Shown here piece after piece: positions 1-8,039 of a stretch of 33,448 bases of DNA. The notes beneath the pieces are model-generated. The model saw only the letters and a program-made list of their open reading frames with translations. It was not told where the DNA came from and did no database searches. Numbering within the stretch: the stretch's first letter is position 1; each line of letters starts with the position of its first letter. Both the position numbers and the translations under genes were made by a program. This DNA is from an uncultured Acidimicrobiaceae bacterium (lineage in GTDB: Bacteria > Actinomycetota > Acidimicrobiia > Acidimicrobiales > Poriferisodalaceae): positions 1 to 33,448 of the forward strand of contig CAJWBN010000012.1 of NCBI GenBank assembly GCA_913020735.1, read 5' to 3'.

Positions 1-530
1 CTCGCTAATTCACGCACTTCGTTCTTGGTCATTTTGCCAACTGGGAACTCGAGCATAGAAAGGTCAGCGGCTGTCAGCATGTACAAGACGTAGGACTGGT
101 CCTTATTCCCATCAGCTCCGCGAGCTAGCCGCAAACCTTTAGCCGTTTCGATAATTTTGGCGTGGTGGCCAGTAGCGACTAAATCAAATCCCAATTTTCT
201 TGCACGACTAACCAAAGCATCAAACTTGATGTGTCGGTTGCATTCGATGCATGGATTAGGGGTCAGACCAACCGCGTGGGCATCCACATAGGGACCGACG
301 ACATGTCGGTCAAACTCTTCGCCATAGTTAAATACGAAGTGATCAATTCCTAATTGCTGCGCAACCCGGCGAGCATCGTCCACATCCGAAACTGAGCAGC
401 ATCCTTGATCTTGAGGACCACCCCAGAGTTTAAGAGTTACTCCGGTTACCTCGTGACCCTGTTCTTTCATAAGGGCGGCAGAAACAGCACTATCAACGCC
501 GCCTGACATTGCAACCAAAACACGACTCAC
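1..530 (-). CDS. mnmA: tRNA-specific 2-thiouridylase MnmA (3' part missing)
   Basis: MnmA activates U34 of the Lys, Glu and Gln tRNAs with ATP and installs sulfur to give 2-thiouridine. The visible N-terminal ~176 residues start at a GTG and carry the PP-loop ATP-pyrophosphatase motif SGGVDS (residues 9-14). They also carry LWGGPQDQGCCS, the NPCIECN motif containing the first catalytic cysteine, and the GHHAKI segment. The gene runs off the left edge, so the second (persulfide-carrying) cysteine near residue 200 is not visible. The GTG start overlaps the TGA stop of iscS by four bases (GTGA), so the two are translationally coupled. That pairing makes sense because a cysteine desulfurase supplies the sulfur. 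The family assignment is firm; only completeness is unknown. Confidence 0.95.
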   Translation of the reverse strand, partial: MSRVLVAMSGGVDSAVSAALMKEQGHEVTGVTLKLWGGPQDQGCCSVSDVDDARRVAQQLGIDHFVFNYGEEFDRHVVGPYVDAHAVGLTPNPCIECNRHIKFDALVSRARKLGFDLVATGHHAKIIETAKGLRLARGADGNKDQSYVLYMLTAADLSMLEFPVGKMTKNEVRELA

Positions 531-1657
531 GATGCACCTCTGAGTTGTTCATCACAACGAGGTATCACCTGAACCGCGTGTTCCACTTCCCATTCTTCGG
601 TGCACCAGCCCAGAGAAAGTCGCAGCGATCCAGCAGCTAGACCCCTATCCATCCCCATTGCGGCTAAGACGTGCGAAGGGTCCATAGCGCCTGATGCACA
701 GGATGCTGCAGCTGATGCCATCACTCCGTGACGTTCAAGCAACACCAACAATGCTTCACTCTCGATGTCTTCAATAACCAACTGCAGAAGCCCAGCTGCC
801 CTTTCCGTTTTAGGAACTGTTTCGAAACAACCTGCTATCGCCGAACCTAAACCACTAGCAAGTCGTTCGCTGAGGATCCCTAACCTCGCAATTTCAGTCT
901 CACGTAGCTTCTCGAGATACTGCAACGCAACGCCGATCGCCACGATGCCAGCCGTATTATGTGTTCCACTTCTCCGCTCCGCTTCCTGCCCTCCGCCGAG
1001 CAATTGAGGGACCAGGCCTACATGGTTTCGAACCGCTAACACACCGACCCCTTTCGGTGCGCCAAATTTATGGCCGCTGATTGAAACCATGTCCGCCCTA
1101 GCCGAGGCATCAACTATGTCGAGCCAGTTAATTGCTTGGACACCATCTGTATGCAATATGGCTTGAGGGGCGTGACGGTCTCTGAGCTCCGCTATTGCCT
1201 CTAAGTCGATAATTTTCCCTGATTCATTATTTACCAACATGACGGACAGAATCGAAACATTCTCGTCGAGCAAAGTCTCAAGGTGTTCGAGGTCAACGTC
1301 CCCAACTGAATTCACTTTTACTAGCCGGCCATTATGTAATTCCACTGGGTGCAGCACTGCATGATGTTCCGTTTCAGGGCATACAGCAACGCCATCCGAA
1401 CCACATACTCCATGAATAGCTAGATTGTCTGATTCTGTACCACCGCTAGTAAAGACAATCTCGTGTGGCCCAAATCCTAAAAGCTTTCCACAAATCTCTC
1501 GAGCATCATCGATCGCTGCCCTTGACGACCTAGCCATACGGTGAACACCTGATGGGTTACCAAAGTGCTCGGTAAAGTACGGCATCATTGCATCAAGAAC
1601 TTCTGGCCTTACCGGAGTAGAGGCAGCACAATCGAGGTACGCGGGGCGATCGGTCAT
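527..1657 (-). CDS. iscS: Cysteine desulfurase, IscS/NifS class
   Basis: PLP-dependent enzyme that converts L-cysteine to alanine and leaves a persulfide on its catalytic cysteine. Here it probably feeds the overlapping MnmA and possibly Fe-S assembly. Visible family marks are the N-terminal LDCAASTPVRPEV, the TSGGTESDN cofactor-binding segment, the ETEHHAVL histidine, the Schiff-base lysine in SGHKFGAPKG, and the active-site cysteine in AAASCASG near residue 320. At 376 aa it has the usual length. I chose the ATG at 1657 over the one at 1669 because a GGAG sits six bases upstream of it; the first ATG overlaps that site. It is divergent from the methyltransferase gene, with only 38 bp between them. 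Group I versus housekeeping subtype cannot be settled from sequence alone. Confidence 0.93.
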   Translation of the reverse strand: MTDRPAYLDCAASTPVRPEVLDAMMPYFTEHFGNPSGVHRMARSSRAAIDDAREICGKLLGFGPHEIVFTSGGTESDNLAIHGVCGSDGVAVCPETEHHAVLHPVELHNGRLVKVNSVGDVDLEHLETLLDENVSILSVMLVNNESGKIIDLEAIAELRDRHAPQAILHTDGVQAINWLDIVDASARADMVSISGHKFGAPKGVGVLAVRNHVGLVPQLLGGGQEAERRSGTHNTAGIVAIGVALQYLEKLRETEIARLGILSERLASGLGSAIAGCFETVPKTERAAGLLQLVIEDIESEALLVLLERHGVMASAAASCASGAMDPSHVLAAMGMDRGLAAGSLRLSLGWCTEEWEVEHAVQVIPRCDEQLRGAS

Positions 1658-1695
1658 GGCTGTCTCCATGGGTCCAAGGCTACGCCCGAAATAAA

Positions 1696-2457
1696 GTGAG
1701 TGGTATGGAGCCGTCGAATTCAGTCAACTATCTGTCGTCAACCTACGGTGATGCCTTTGCCGATGTGTACGACGATTGGTACGAGCAGGTAACTGATGTT
1801 GCAGGCACCGTAGCTCTCATCAGCCAACTTTCTGAAGGCCTTGAAGTTCTAGAATTAGGAGTAGGTACTGGTCGTTTAGCTCTGCCAATAGCTTCTAGAG
1901 GCATACCCACCACTGGTGTGGATTCATCTTCTGAAATGCTGGACCGTTTACACGCTAGGGATACTTCAGGGCTGGTCGAAGCTCATTTAGCGAATATGGC
2001 TAGCTGGCTACCAGCAGGGCCTTTCAAAATAATTTTTTGTGCGTACAACACGTTTTTTAATCTGATTAACGCAGCCGAGCAGGACCAATGCGTTCAACTC
2101 GTAGCCGATCGTTTAGCACCCGATGGATTATTCGTTGTCGAAGCTTTTGTTCCTTCGAATTACTCTCTTTTACCAACTAGAGGAGTTGAGTCCCGCCATA
2201 TGGCGAATGCGACAGTACTCAACATCACTATTCGGGAAAAGGTTTCGGGACTCGTACGAGGTCAAAGTGTGCAATTAGGTAAAGCAGGACCCATATTGAG
2301 ACCTTGGAGGATTCTCATCAAAACTCCCGACGAACTAGATCAGATTGCTGCTCGTCACGGTTTGAAATTGGTGCAACGGTGGCAAGACTGGAACCAAAGC
2401 GCTTTCACCAGCACGAGCGATCACCATGTGTCGGTCTACGCTTCAGATAATTCTTAA
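1696..2457 (+). CDS. Class I SAM-dependent methyltransferase, substrate unknown
   Basis: A 253-residue Rossmann-fold methyltransferase. Motif I is LELGVGTGRLALP at about residues 50-62, followed by the acidic ribose-binding residue in GVDSSSEML and a motif IV region around IIFCAYNTFFNL. The N-terminus (GDAFADVYDDWYEQV) is typical of small-molecule methyltransferases of the Methyltransf_25/11 type. Nothing in the sequence reveals the acceptor. The start is GTG; an ATG nine bases downstream is an alternative. Neither has a clear ribosome-binding site, so the mRNA may be leaderless. It lies 30 bp upstream of the SRPBCC-kinase fusion gene on the same strand and is probably co-transcribed with it. 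Confidence 0.85.
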   Translation: MSGMEPSNSVNYLSSTYGDAFADVYDDWYEQVTDVAGTVALISQLSEGLEVLELGVGTGRLALPIASRGIPTTGVDSSSEMLDRLHARDTSGLVEAHLANMASWLPAGPFKIIFCAYNTFFNLINAAEQDQCVQLVADRLAPDGLFVVEAFVPSNYSLLPTRGVESRHMANATVLNITIREKVSGLVRGQSVQLGKAGPILRPWRILIKTPDELDQIAARHGLKLVQRWQDWNQSAFTSTSDHHVSVYASDNS

Positions 2458-2487
2458 TTCCGGTCCCCAGCCTCGGAGCAAAAGTAG

Positions 2488-3615
2488 ATGAAGATCCAAA
2501 TATCGATAGATCTACCCGCCTCACCTAAAGAAGTGTGGGGCTACCTCCGAGACGTAACAAAGCATTCCGAGTGGATGATGGATGCGCTAAGTGTAGAACT
2601 GACATCTGAACTGTCAGAAGGTCCAGGCGTGACCTTTGTGTGCTTGACAGCTGTCGGACCTTTTCGAGTTCGCGACCAAATGGAAGTACTGGAATGGGAG
2701 CCCGAGAAGCTCATGGCGGTCAAACATTCCGGCATCGTTACCGGGGTCGGCCGATTCACACTTGAACCTATTGCAGGTGTAACACGTTTCAGCTGGGTCG
2801 AGTCCATTGACTTGCCATGGCACTTTGCAGGCAAGTTTGGGGAAAAACTCGCCAAACCGATCCTCACAGCTATTTGGAAACGAAACCTGAGAAGTCTGAG
2901 AAAGAGAATTCTCGAGCGACAACAAGCAGGGACAGGGCTCGAGCCTGCCGGACTCATAAATGTCGGTTCCGAATGGGAACTTCGTCACTATGGACCCGAT
3001 CACGTAGTTCGCACGACTACCCAACAACTGGACTTATCCCGCGAAGCTGAAGCATTAGAGATACTGGCTTCTGCGGAATTCCCCGCACCCAAATTAGCGC
3101 AACGTTTATCTACATCTTCATTAGTGATGGAGCGCATAGACGGCCCCACAATGTTGGAAGATCTCATAGCCCGCCCATGGACACTAAGCCGGCATGCAAA
3201 AAATCTCGCCCGCCTACATCGCGCCCTGGGCATGATCAACGCTCCGGCAGATTGGGAGCGCGTCAGCGAAGGTGAATCATTAGTCCATCTGGACTTGCAT
3301 CCAGGGGCGATCAAAATGAGTAACGGACGCCCTGTGGTGTTGAACTGGAGCAGGGCGGCCCGTGGTTCTTCGGCATTCGATGCTGCGGTGACCTACGTCA
3401 TTCTTCGCACAGCCGAATCCAACAACAGCAGGCTAGGCCGCCTACTCATCACCAGCCTTAGGAAAAGATTTGCAAGAATCTTCATCAAGGAATTCGGAGC
3501 TGATGAAGTATTAGCTCACGTGCGCGAAGCTGCTGAACTCAGGTTGTTAGACATAAACCTATCTCCCAACGAAAGAGAGGCAGTGTTCGCTCTGGCTCGA
3601 GATGAGCTCGATTAA
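2488..3615 (+). CDS. SRPBCC domain fused to an APH-like (pseudo)kinase domain
   Basis: A 375-residue two-domain protein. Residues 1-145 look like an SRPBCC/START-type ligand-binding fold: IDLPASPKEVWGYLRD, then the strand pattern through GVGRFTLEP and TRFSWVESIDLP, then a long C-terminal helix. Residues 158-375 resemble the aminoglycoside phosphotransferase family, with a REAEALEILA N-lobe helix, a LVMERIDGPTM hinge and the Brenner-type motif HLDLHP at 267-272. The catalytic Asp269 is kept. The metal-binding Asn of HxDxxxxN is Ala274, the DxW-like Asp is Asn286 (VLNW), and no clear N-lobe lysine is seen, so it may be a pseudokinase. GGAG lies nine bases before the ATG. The stop codon overlaps that of convergent meaB by three bases. 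Substrate unknown. Confidence 0.8.
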   Translation: MKIQISIDLPASPKEVWGYLRDVTKHSEWMMDALSVELTSELSEGPGVTFVCLTAVGPFRVRDQMEVLEWEPEKLMAVKHSGIVTGVGRFTLEPIAGVTRFSWVESIDLPWHFAGKFGEKLAKPILTAIWKRNLRSLRKRILERQQAGTGLEPAGLINVGSEWELRHYGPDHVVRTTTQQLDLSREAEALEILASAEFPAPKLAQRLSTSSLVMERIDGPTMLEDLIARPWTLSRHAKNLARLHRALGMINAPADWERVSEGESLVHLDLHPGAIKMSNGRPVVLNWSRAARGSSAFDAAVTYVILRTAESNNSRLGRLLITSLRKRFARIFIKEFGADEVLAHVREAAELRLLDINLSPNEREAVFALARDELD

Positions 3616-4574
3616 TTCAGACCCTCTGCCATATCAATAAGCTGAGCCGCCGCCGCATAAGGATCAATCTCTCCGCGCATTAACTTCTCTTTTAGTTCAG
3701 CGGTCTCTGGTCTATCCATTGTGGCAATCACCTTCTTTTCAAGGCTTCGATTCACAATCTCAGTTAGTTCAGCGTCAACCCGTCGAGTACGTCGCGCCTC
3801 AAGTTCACCGCATTTTTCAAGATATTCGCGGTGCTCTCCCACTTTTTCCCAAAGCTCATCAACACCAATTTGGTCAGTAGCTACAGTCATCAAAATCGGT
3901 GGTTCCCAATCCCCAAGCGATGACAACTCAAGCATCTGCTGAATATCTCGGCGAGTTTCATCTACACCTTTTCTGTCCGCTTTATTGATCACGAAAATGT
4001 CGGCTACCTCCATGAGGCCTGCCTTATTAGCTTGAACCGCGTCTCCCCAACCTGGATTCACAACCACGATCGTCGTGTCTGCCGCTGCCGCAATATCTAC
4101 CTCAACTTGCCCAACCCCAACCGTTTCAACGAGCACCCAAGGCCAACCCAACGCGTCGAGCACTCGAATAGCTTGTGGAGTGGCAAGGCTAAGACCTCCG
4201 AGATGACCTCGAGTCGCCATGGAACGAATATAAATACCGTCATCTGTAACATGCTCTTGCATACGAACTCGGTCACCTAGGATCGCTCCACCCGTGAACG
4301 GGGAAGAAGGATCGATCGCCAAGATTGCAAGACGTTCGTCTTCTGAGCGAACGACTGAAGCTAGGGCGGCAGTAAGACTTGATTTTCCTGAACCCGGTGC
4401 ACCGGTCATCCCCACGGTATAAGCCCCGCCAACTTGGGAGTAAGTTTGAGCGCCCACGAGACGAGCTTCATCTCCTCCGCGTTCAACTAACGACATGAGC
4501 CTGGCAAGCGCTATGCGCTGCCCCTCACGAGCTGCCTCCAATAAGGCTACGGGATCTCTGCTAAGCCTGTTCAT
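3612..4574 (-). CDS. meaB: MeaB/ArgK-type P-loop GTPase
   Basis: MeaB is a G3E-family GTPase that chaperones adenosylcobalamin loading and protection of methylmalonyl-CoA mutase. The sequence shows the Walker A GAPGSGKSS, LAIDPSSPFTGGAILGDRVRM, MATRGHLGGLS, VETVGVGQ (switch/Walker B) and the specificity motif NKAD. The ATG at 4574 gives 320 aa, close to the family norm; a TTG nine bases further upstream is possible. No mutase gene lies in the window, so its partner is elsewhere or is another B12 enzyme. It follows murA by 27 bp on the same strand and ends convergently with the SRPBCC-kinase gene, sharing stop-codon bases. Confidence 0.92.
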   Translation of the reverse strand: MNRLSRDPVALLEAAREGQRIALARLMSLVERGGDEARLVGAQTYSQVGGAYTVGMTGAPGSGKSSLTAALASVVRSEDERLAILAIDPSSPFTGGAILGDRVRMQEHVTDDGIYIRSMATRGHLGGLSLATPQAIRVLDALGWPWVLVETVGVGQVEVDIAAAADTTIVVVNPGWGDAVQANKAGLMEVADIFVINKADRKGVDETRRDIQQMLELSSLGDWEPPILMTVATDQIGVDELWEKVGEHREYLEKCGELEARRTRRVDAELTEIVNRSLEKKVIATMDRPETAELKEKLMRGEIDPYAAAAQLIDMAEGLN

Positions 4575-4601
4575 CTCTGACAATCAGTAGCGGATAGCCA
4601 A

Positions 4602-5849
4602 TCACATTCGAGTGACTTGGGCGCCGACCGAGGAGAGCTTACCTGCCAAATCTTCATAACCCCGATCTACATGATGTGCGTTAGATATAGCTGTTTCACC
4701 ATCAGCTGCTAATCCCGCAACTACCAAAGCCGCTCCGGCCCTTATGTCATGAGCTCTAACCGGGGCACCTGACAGCCGTTCGACGCCACGAACAACTGCA
4801 TGACGACCTTCTGCACGTATTTCCGCGCCCATCCGGACCAACTCATCGATATAACGGAAGCGTCCAGCGAAAATATTCTCGGTAACCATCCCCGCTCCTT
4901 CAGAAACGGTTAAGGCGGCAACCAAGAATGGTTTGTAATCAGTAGCTAATCCTGGATAAGGAAGGGTCGAAACATCAACCGCCTTAAGCCGATCCACGAC
5001 TTTTGCCCGCAGACCAGAGTCATCTTCTTCGAACATCATTCCCATCTCTTCAAGCTTTCGTAGAAGCATCTCCATGTGATCTGAACGAGCTCCTTCCAAA
5101 TGAAGCTGTCCGCCACAGACAGCTAGCGCAGAGAGATATGTCGCTGCTTCTACCCGATCTGGAATCACGGTGTATGTAACGGGATTGAGTTTGTCGACAC
5201 CTTCGACTCTTAAACGCGATGTTCCTACTCCTTCAATTTGACCGCCCATTTCTGAAAGAAAGTGTGCGAGATCATTAATTTCTGGTTCTCTGGCGGCATT
5301 CTCGATAGTTGTGACACCTTCCGCTAAGACCGCCGCCATCAACAAATTCTCGGTAGCCCCTACAGATGGGAATTCCAAGAAGACCTCAGATCCGATTAAG
5401 CGGTCAGCTTGTCCGTTTATATCGCCGTGCTCATGGGAAAACGTTGCTCCCAACTGTTCTAGCCCCTGTAGGTGCATGTCAATCGGGCGAGACCCGAAGT
5501 CATCTCCTCCTGGCATTGCGACGCGGGCTCGGCCGATTCTCGCAAGCAACGGGCCTAAGACAACTATCGAGGCTCGCATGCGCTCCACCAAGCTATATGG
5601 GGCTATCGGGTCGATTTCATTGGGAACGTTGATATCAACGCGTTGACCCACCCTCTCAATCTCGACGCCCATAGCTTCTAGCAACTCAGTCATGATCGCT
5701 ACGTCGGTTATGTCCGGAACATTGAGAAGAGAGGTCGAACCTTCGGCCAACAGCGAAGCCGCCATAAGCTTGAGGGCACTATTCTTCGCTCCGCCGATAC
5801 GAAGCTCGCCGCTTAAGGGTCCACTTCCTCGCACAAGGAATTTATCCAT
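4602..5849 (-). CDS. murA: UDP-N-acetylglucosamine 1-carboxyvinyltransferase MurA
   Basis: First committed step of peptidoglycan synthesis, transferring enolpyruvate from PEP to UDP-GlcNAc in the cytoplasm. The full-length 415-residue protein has the Lys22-Asn23 pair in GGAKNSALK, RMRASIVVLGPLLAR, PGGDDFGSRPIDMH, and the C-terminal GFR-like loop GRFRYIDELVRMGA. The residue that is Cys115 in E. coli is Asp116 here (codon 5502-5504), the same natural change as in Mycobacterium tuberculosis and Chlamydia that blocks alkylation by fosfomycin. GGAGAG abuts the ATG. It is divergent from the MFS transporter gene, with 44 bp between them, and is followed by meaB. Confidence 0.96.
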   Translation of the reverse strand: MDKFLVRGSGPLSGELRIGGAKNSALKLMAASLLAEGSTSLLNVPDITDVAIMTELLEAMGVEIERVGQRVDINVPNEIDPIAPYSLVERMRASIVVLGPLLARIGRARVAMPGGDDFGSRPIDMHLQGLEQLGATFSHEHGDINGQADRLIGSEVFLEFPSVGATENLLMAAVLAEGVTTIENAAREPEINDLAHFLSEMGGQIEGVGTSRLRVEGVDKLNPVTYTVIPDRVEAATYLSALAVCGGQLHLEGARSDHMEMLLRKLEEMGMMFEEDDSGLRAKVVDRLKAVDVSTLPYPGLATDYKPFLVAALTVSEGAGMVTENIFAGRFRYIDELVRMGAEIRAEGRHAVVRGVERLSGAPVRAHDIRAGAALVVAGLAADGETAISNAHHVDRGYEDLAGKLSSVGAQVTRM

Positions 5850-5893
5850 CTCTCCAGTATGTTCATCTAAGTGGCGAAGGACACATCACTCGC

Positions 5894-7399
5894 GTGGCTC
5901 ATTTAGAAATAACTCATGATTTAGATGATGAGGGGCTTAGGCGCGTTTGTTCTCCAAGAACAGATTTGGTGAGAGAAACAGAGCTAGGACAGGGTGAATT
6001 TGCGCTGATTGATGGTCCTTTTAAGGTTTACAAAAGAACCCTCACTATTGAATCAGAACCCAACAAACACCTTGTCAAGGAACAGTTTGAGTATGAACTC
6101 TCAATTCCTTGGTTCGGTTTTCTTTTCCGTTTACCGGTTCGCCACGCTCTTCGTAACCGTCGCGACGACGGAACAGCGCCATTTTGGGCTCCGCCAGATC
6201 ATTTAGGACAAAGAGCGACAACAATTTTCTCCACCTTGTGCGCCATTGCTCTTCTATCAGGTTTTCTATCCAACGCCCCAGCTGAGACACACACATACGC
6301 CGCCGATGAGTTCAACGTTGATCAGCTAAGCCAAGGGTTACTCGGAGCTCTTATTCGGATTGGAACCTTGTTCGCTATTGGTTTTGCTGTACTCGCCGAC
6401 CGGCATGGTCGTCGACGCATTCTCGCTTGGGCCATGGGATTTGGAATCGCATTCTCATGCGCAGCAGCGCTCGCTCCGTCAATACAAATATTTGCTGCCT
6501 GTCTTGTAGTGGTCAGAACTTCCAATGCAACACTTGGTGTAATAATCGTAGTTTTCGCTCTGGAAGAACTTCCTGCGGGGAGTCGCGCATGGGGTCTTTC
6601 GGTCCTAGGTCTGTCTGCAGCTTTGGGAGCCGGGTTTGTCGTATGGACCCAACCTGTAGCCGGTTTTACCGAATGGTCTTGGCGTCTCATCTTCTTTATC
6701 CCATTGTTGATGGTCCCACTTATATTCGGAGCTATTCGGAAACTTCCTGAAAGTCGGCGATTCATAAACAAAGTCGTCGGCCTCCAATTGCGTAACTACT
6801 GGAAACCATTGTTGCTACTGGGGGGAACATATTTCTTACTAGGCCTCTTCCTGTCACCTATTGATTGGTTTAGAAACGAATACTTGCGTGACGAACACAA
6901 CTTCAGCGCTCTACAGGTCAGCCTTTTCGTGGTGACCACTGCCACTCCAGGTGGTATTGGTCTTTATGTTGCAGGCAGGGTGGCTGATTTACGTGGCCGC
7001 AGAATCGTTGTGGGAGTGGCGACAGTACTCGGACTTGGCGTTACCACTGTCTTTTTTAATTCATCTGGGGCTCTGCTGTGGCCGCTTGCCTTTATCGCTA
7101 TAACTCTGGCCAGCGGCCTATTGCCAGCGATAGGTGTTTATAGAGCCGAAATGTTTCCAACAGCAATTAGGGCTCGCGCCGCGACGATCGTTGGCGCAAT
7201 CGGAGTGGTGGGCGGTTCTATAGGAATCATTGCGGCCGGCTGGATGAGACTCCGATGGGGCTCCTTTGGTCCTGGCATGACCGTTCTCTGGATAGGGCCA
7301 CTCATCGCCGCATTCATTGTTTGGAGGCGATTCCACGAAGGCACCAAGAAGGAGCTCGAGACGCTGAACCCGGAGGATGTGGGGCCCGCATATTCTTGA
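5894..7399 (+). CDS. MFS transporter with an N-terminal soluble domain
   Basis: A 501-residue membrane protein. Residues ~110-495 form about twelve hydrophobic segments with major facilitator signatures: LADRHGRRRI in the first half, VADLRGRRI in the second half and YRAEMFPTAIRARA before a late helix, the last as in sugar/metabolite:H+ symporters. Ahead of the first membrane helix lie about 105 soluble residues, which MFS proteins normally lack. This stretch has alternating beta-like segments (GPFKVYKRTLTIESEP, EQFEYELSIPWFGFL) that recall the end of an SRPBCC fold, but the match is weak. The start is GTG, with GAAGGA about twelve bases upstream. It ends convergently with the small hydrolase gene. 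Substrate unknown. Confidence 0.85.
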   Translation: MAHLEITHDLDDEGLRRVCSPRTDLVRETELGQGEFALIDGPFKVYKRTLTIESEPNKHLVKEQFEYELSIPWFGFLFRLPVRHALRNRRDDGTAPFWAPPDHLGQRATTIFSTLCAIALLSGFLSNAPAETHTYAADEFNVDQLSQGLLGALIRIGTLFAIGFAVLADRHGRRRILAWAMGFGIAFSCAAALAPSIQIFAACLVVVRTSNATLGVIIVVFALEELPAGSRAWGLSVLGLSAALGAGFVVWTQPVAGFTEWSWRLIFFIPLLMVPLIFGAIRKLPESRRFINKVVGLQLRNYWKPLLLLGGTYFLLGLFLSPIDWFRNEYLRDEHNFSALQVSLFVVTTATPGGIGLYVAGRVADLRGRRIVVGVATVLGLGVTTVFFNSSGALLWPLAFIAITLASGLLPAIGVYRAEMFPTAIRARAATIVGAIGVVGGSIGIIAAGWMRLRWGSFGPGMTVLWIGPLIAAFIVWRRFHEGTKKELETLNPEDVGPAYS

Positions 7400-7410
7400 G
7401 CTAAGAGAAT

Positions 7411-7983
7411 CTAAGACACCGACTTAGCCCACTGGTTTACGGTCTGAAGAATTGTCGTTACATGAGCTCGACTCTTGGGATCATGGCGTCCACCTTCTAA
7501 GTACTCGGCCTCGACTCTGCCGTCTATGTTCGTTATGTGTTGGTTGAATTCCTCTGGGGAACCAAAGGGGTCGTTATTTCCAGAAACAAACAGGCAAGGG
7601 ACTTTGATATCAGCAAAGTGTTCGACCCGTAACTTGTCTGGTTTATTAGGAGGGTGAAGCGGGTAGCTAAGCAAGAGCAACCCGGCCGCAGGCATTCCCG
7701 CTGCTACCGCCATCGAACATATCCGTCCGCCCATCGACCTGCCTCCATAAACCAGTCGGTCCGGCCGGCAGCCCATCTCATCTGCTATCGACTGGCACTC
7801 CTCTAACAGCTCTGCAACTAGATTGGGGGCTCGGGGAGGTACACGTTTTCCTTGGCGACGATACGAGAACTCACGTCTATTCACCGGCAGCGGCGACAAG
7901 GAGTCTTCCAACGCCAAAAGAGTGGCATGCTCCTTAGAACCCCCCGCTCCTGGAAATAACACCAATCCTTCAATCGCCGGCAT
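7411..7983 (-). CDS. Small alpha/beta hydrolase, KANL3/Tex30-like
   Basis: A 190-residue alpha/beta-hydrolase of the short KANL3/Tex30 (dienelactone-hydrolase-like) group. It opens with LVLFPGAGGSKEH (oxyanion-hole region). The nucleophile elbow GRSMGG places Ser83, with the acid Asp138 in GNNDPFG and the base His167 in GGRHDPK, so the triad is complete. There is no signal peptide, so it is predicted to be cytosolic. GAGGAG lies five bases before the ATG. It is divergent from the enoyl-CoA hydratase-like gene, with 56 bp between them. The natural substrate is unknown for most of this family, and it could be an esterase or a thioesterase. Confidence 0.8.
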   Translation of the reverse strand: MPAIEGLVLFPGAGGSKEHATLLALEDSLSPLPVNRREFSYRRQGKRVPPRAPNLVAELLEECQSIADEMGCRPDRLVYGGRSMGGRICSMAVAAGMPAAGLLLLSYPLHPPNKPDKLRVEHFADIKVPCLFVSGNNDPFGSPEEFNQHITNIDGRVEAEYLEGGRHDPKSRAHVTTILQTVNQWAKSVS

Positions 7984-8007
7984 AGGGTCTCCTCATCCGG
8001 GCAGAAT

Positions 8008-8037
8008 AGATGTCAATCCTCTTGAGAAGGGACATCT
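8008..8037 (+). promoter_or_regulatory. Inverted repeat covering the ribosome-binding site of the hydratase-like gene
   Basis: The seven-base arms AGATGTC (8008-8014) and GACATCT (8031-8037) are perfectly complementary. Inside them, CC-t-CTT can pair with AAGGG around a GAG loop. The AGAAGGG ribosome-binding sequence lies in the 3' side of the stem, and the chosen GTG start is three bases beyond it. As RNA this hairpin would hide the translation start; as DNA it could be an operator in the divergent promoter. No direct evidence distinguishes the two. Confidence 0.4.
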
Positions 8038-8039
8038 AC

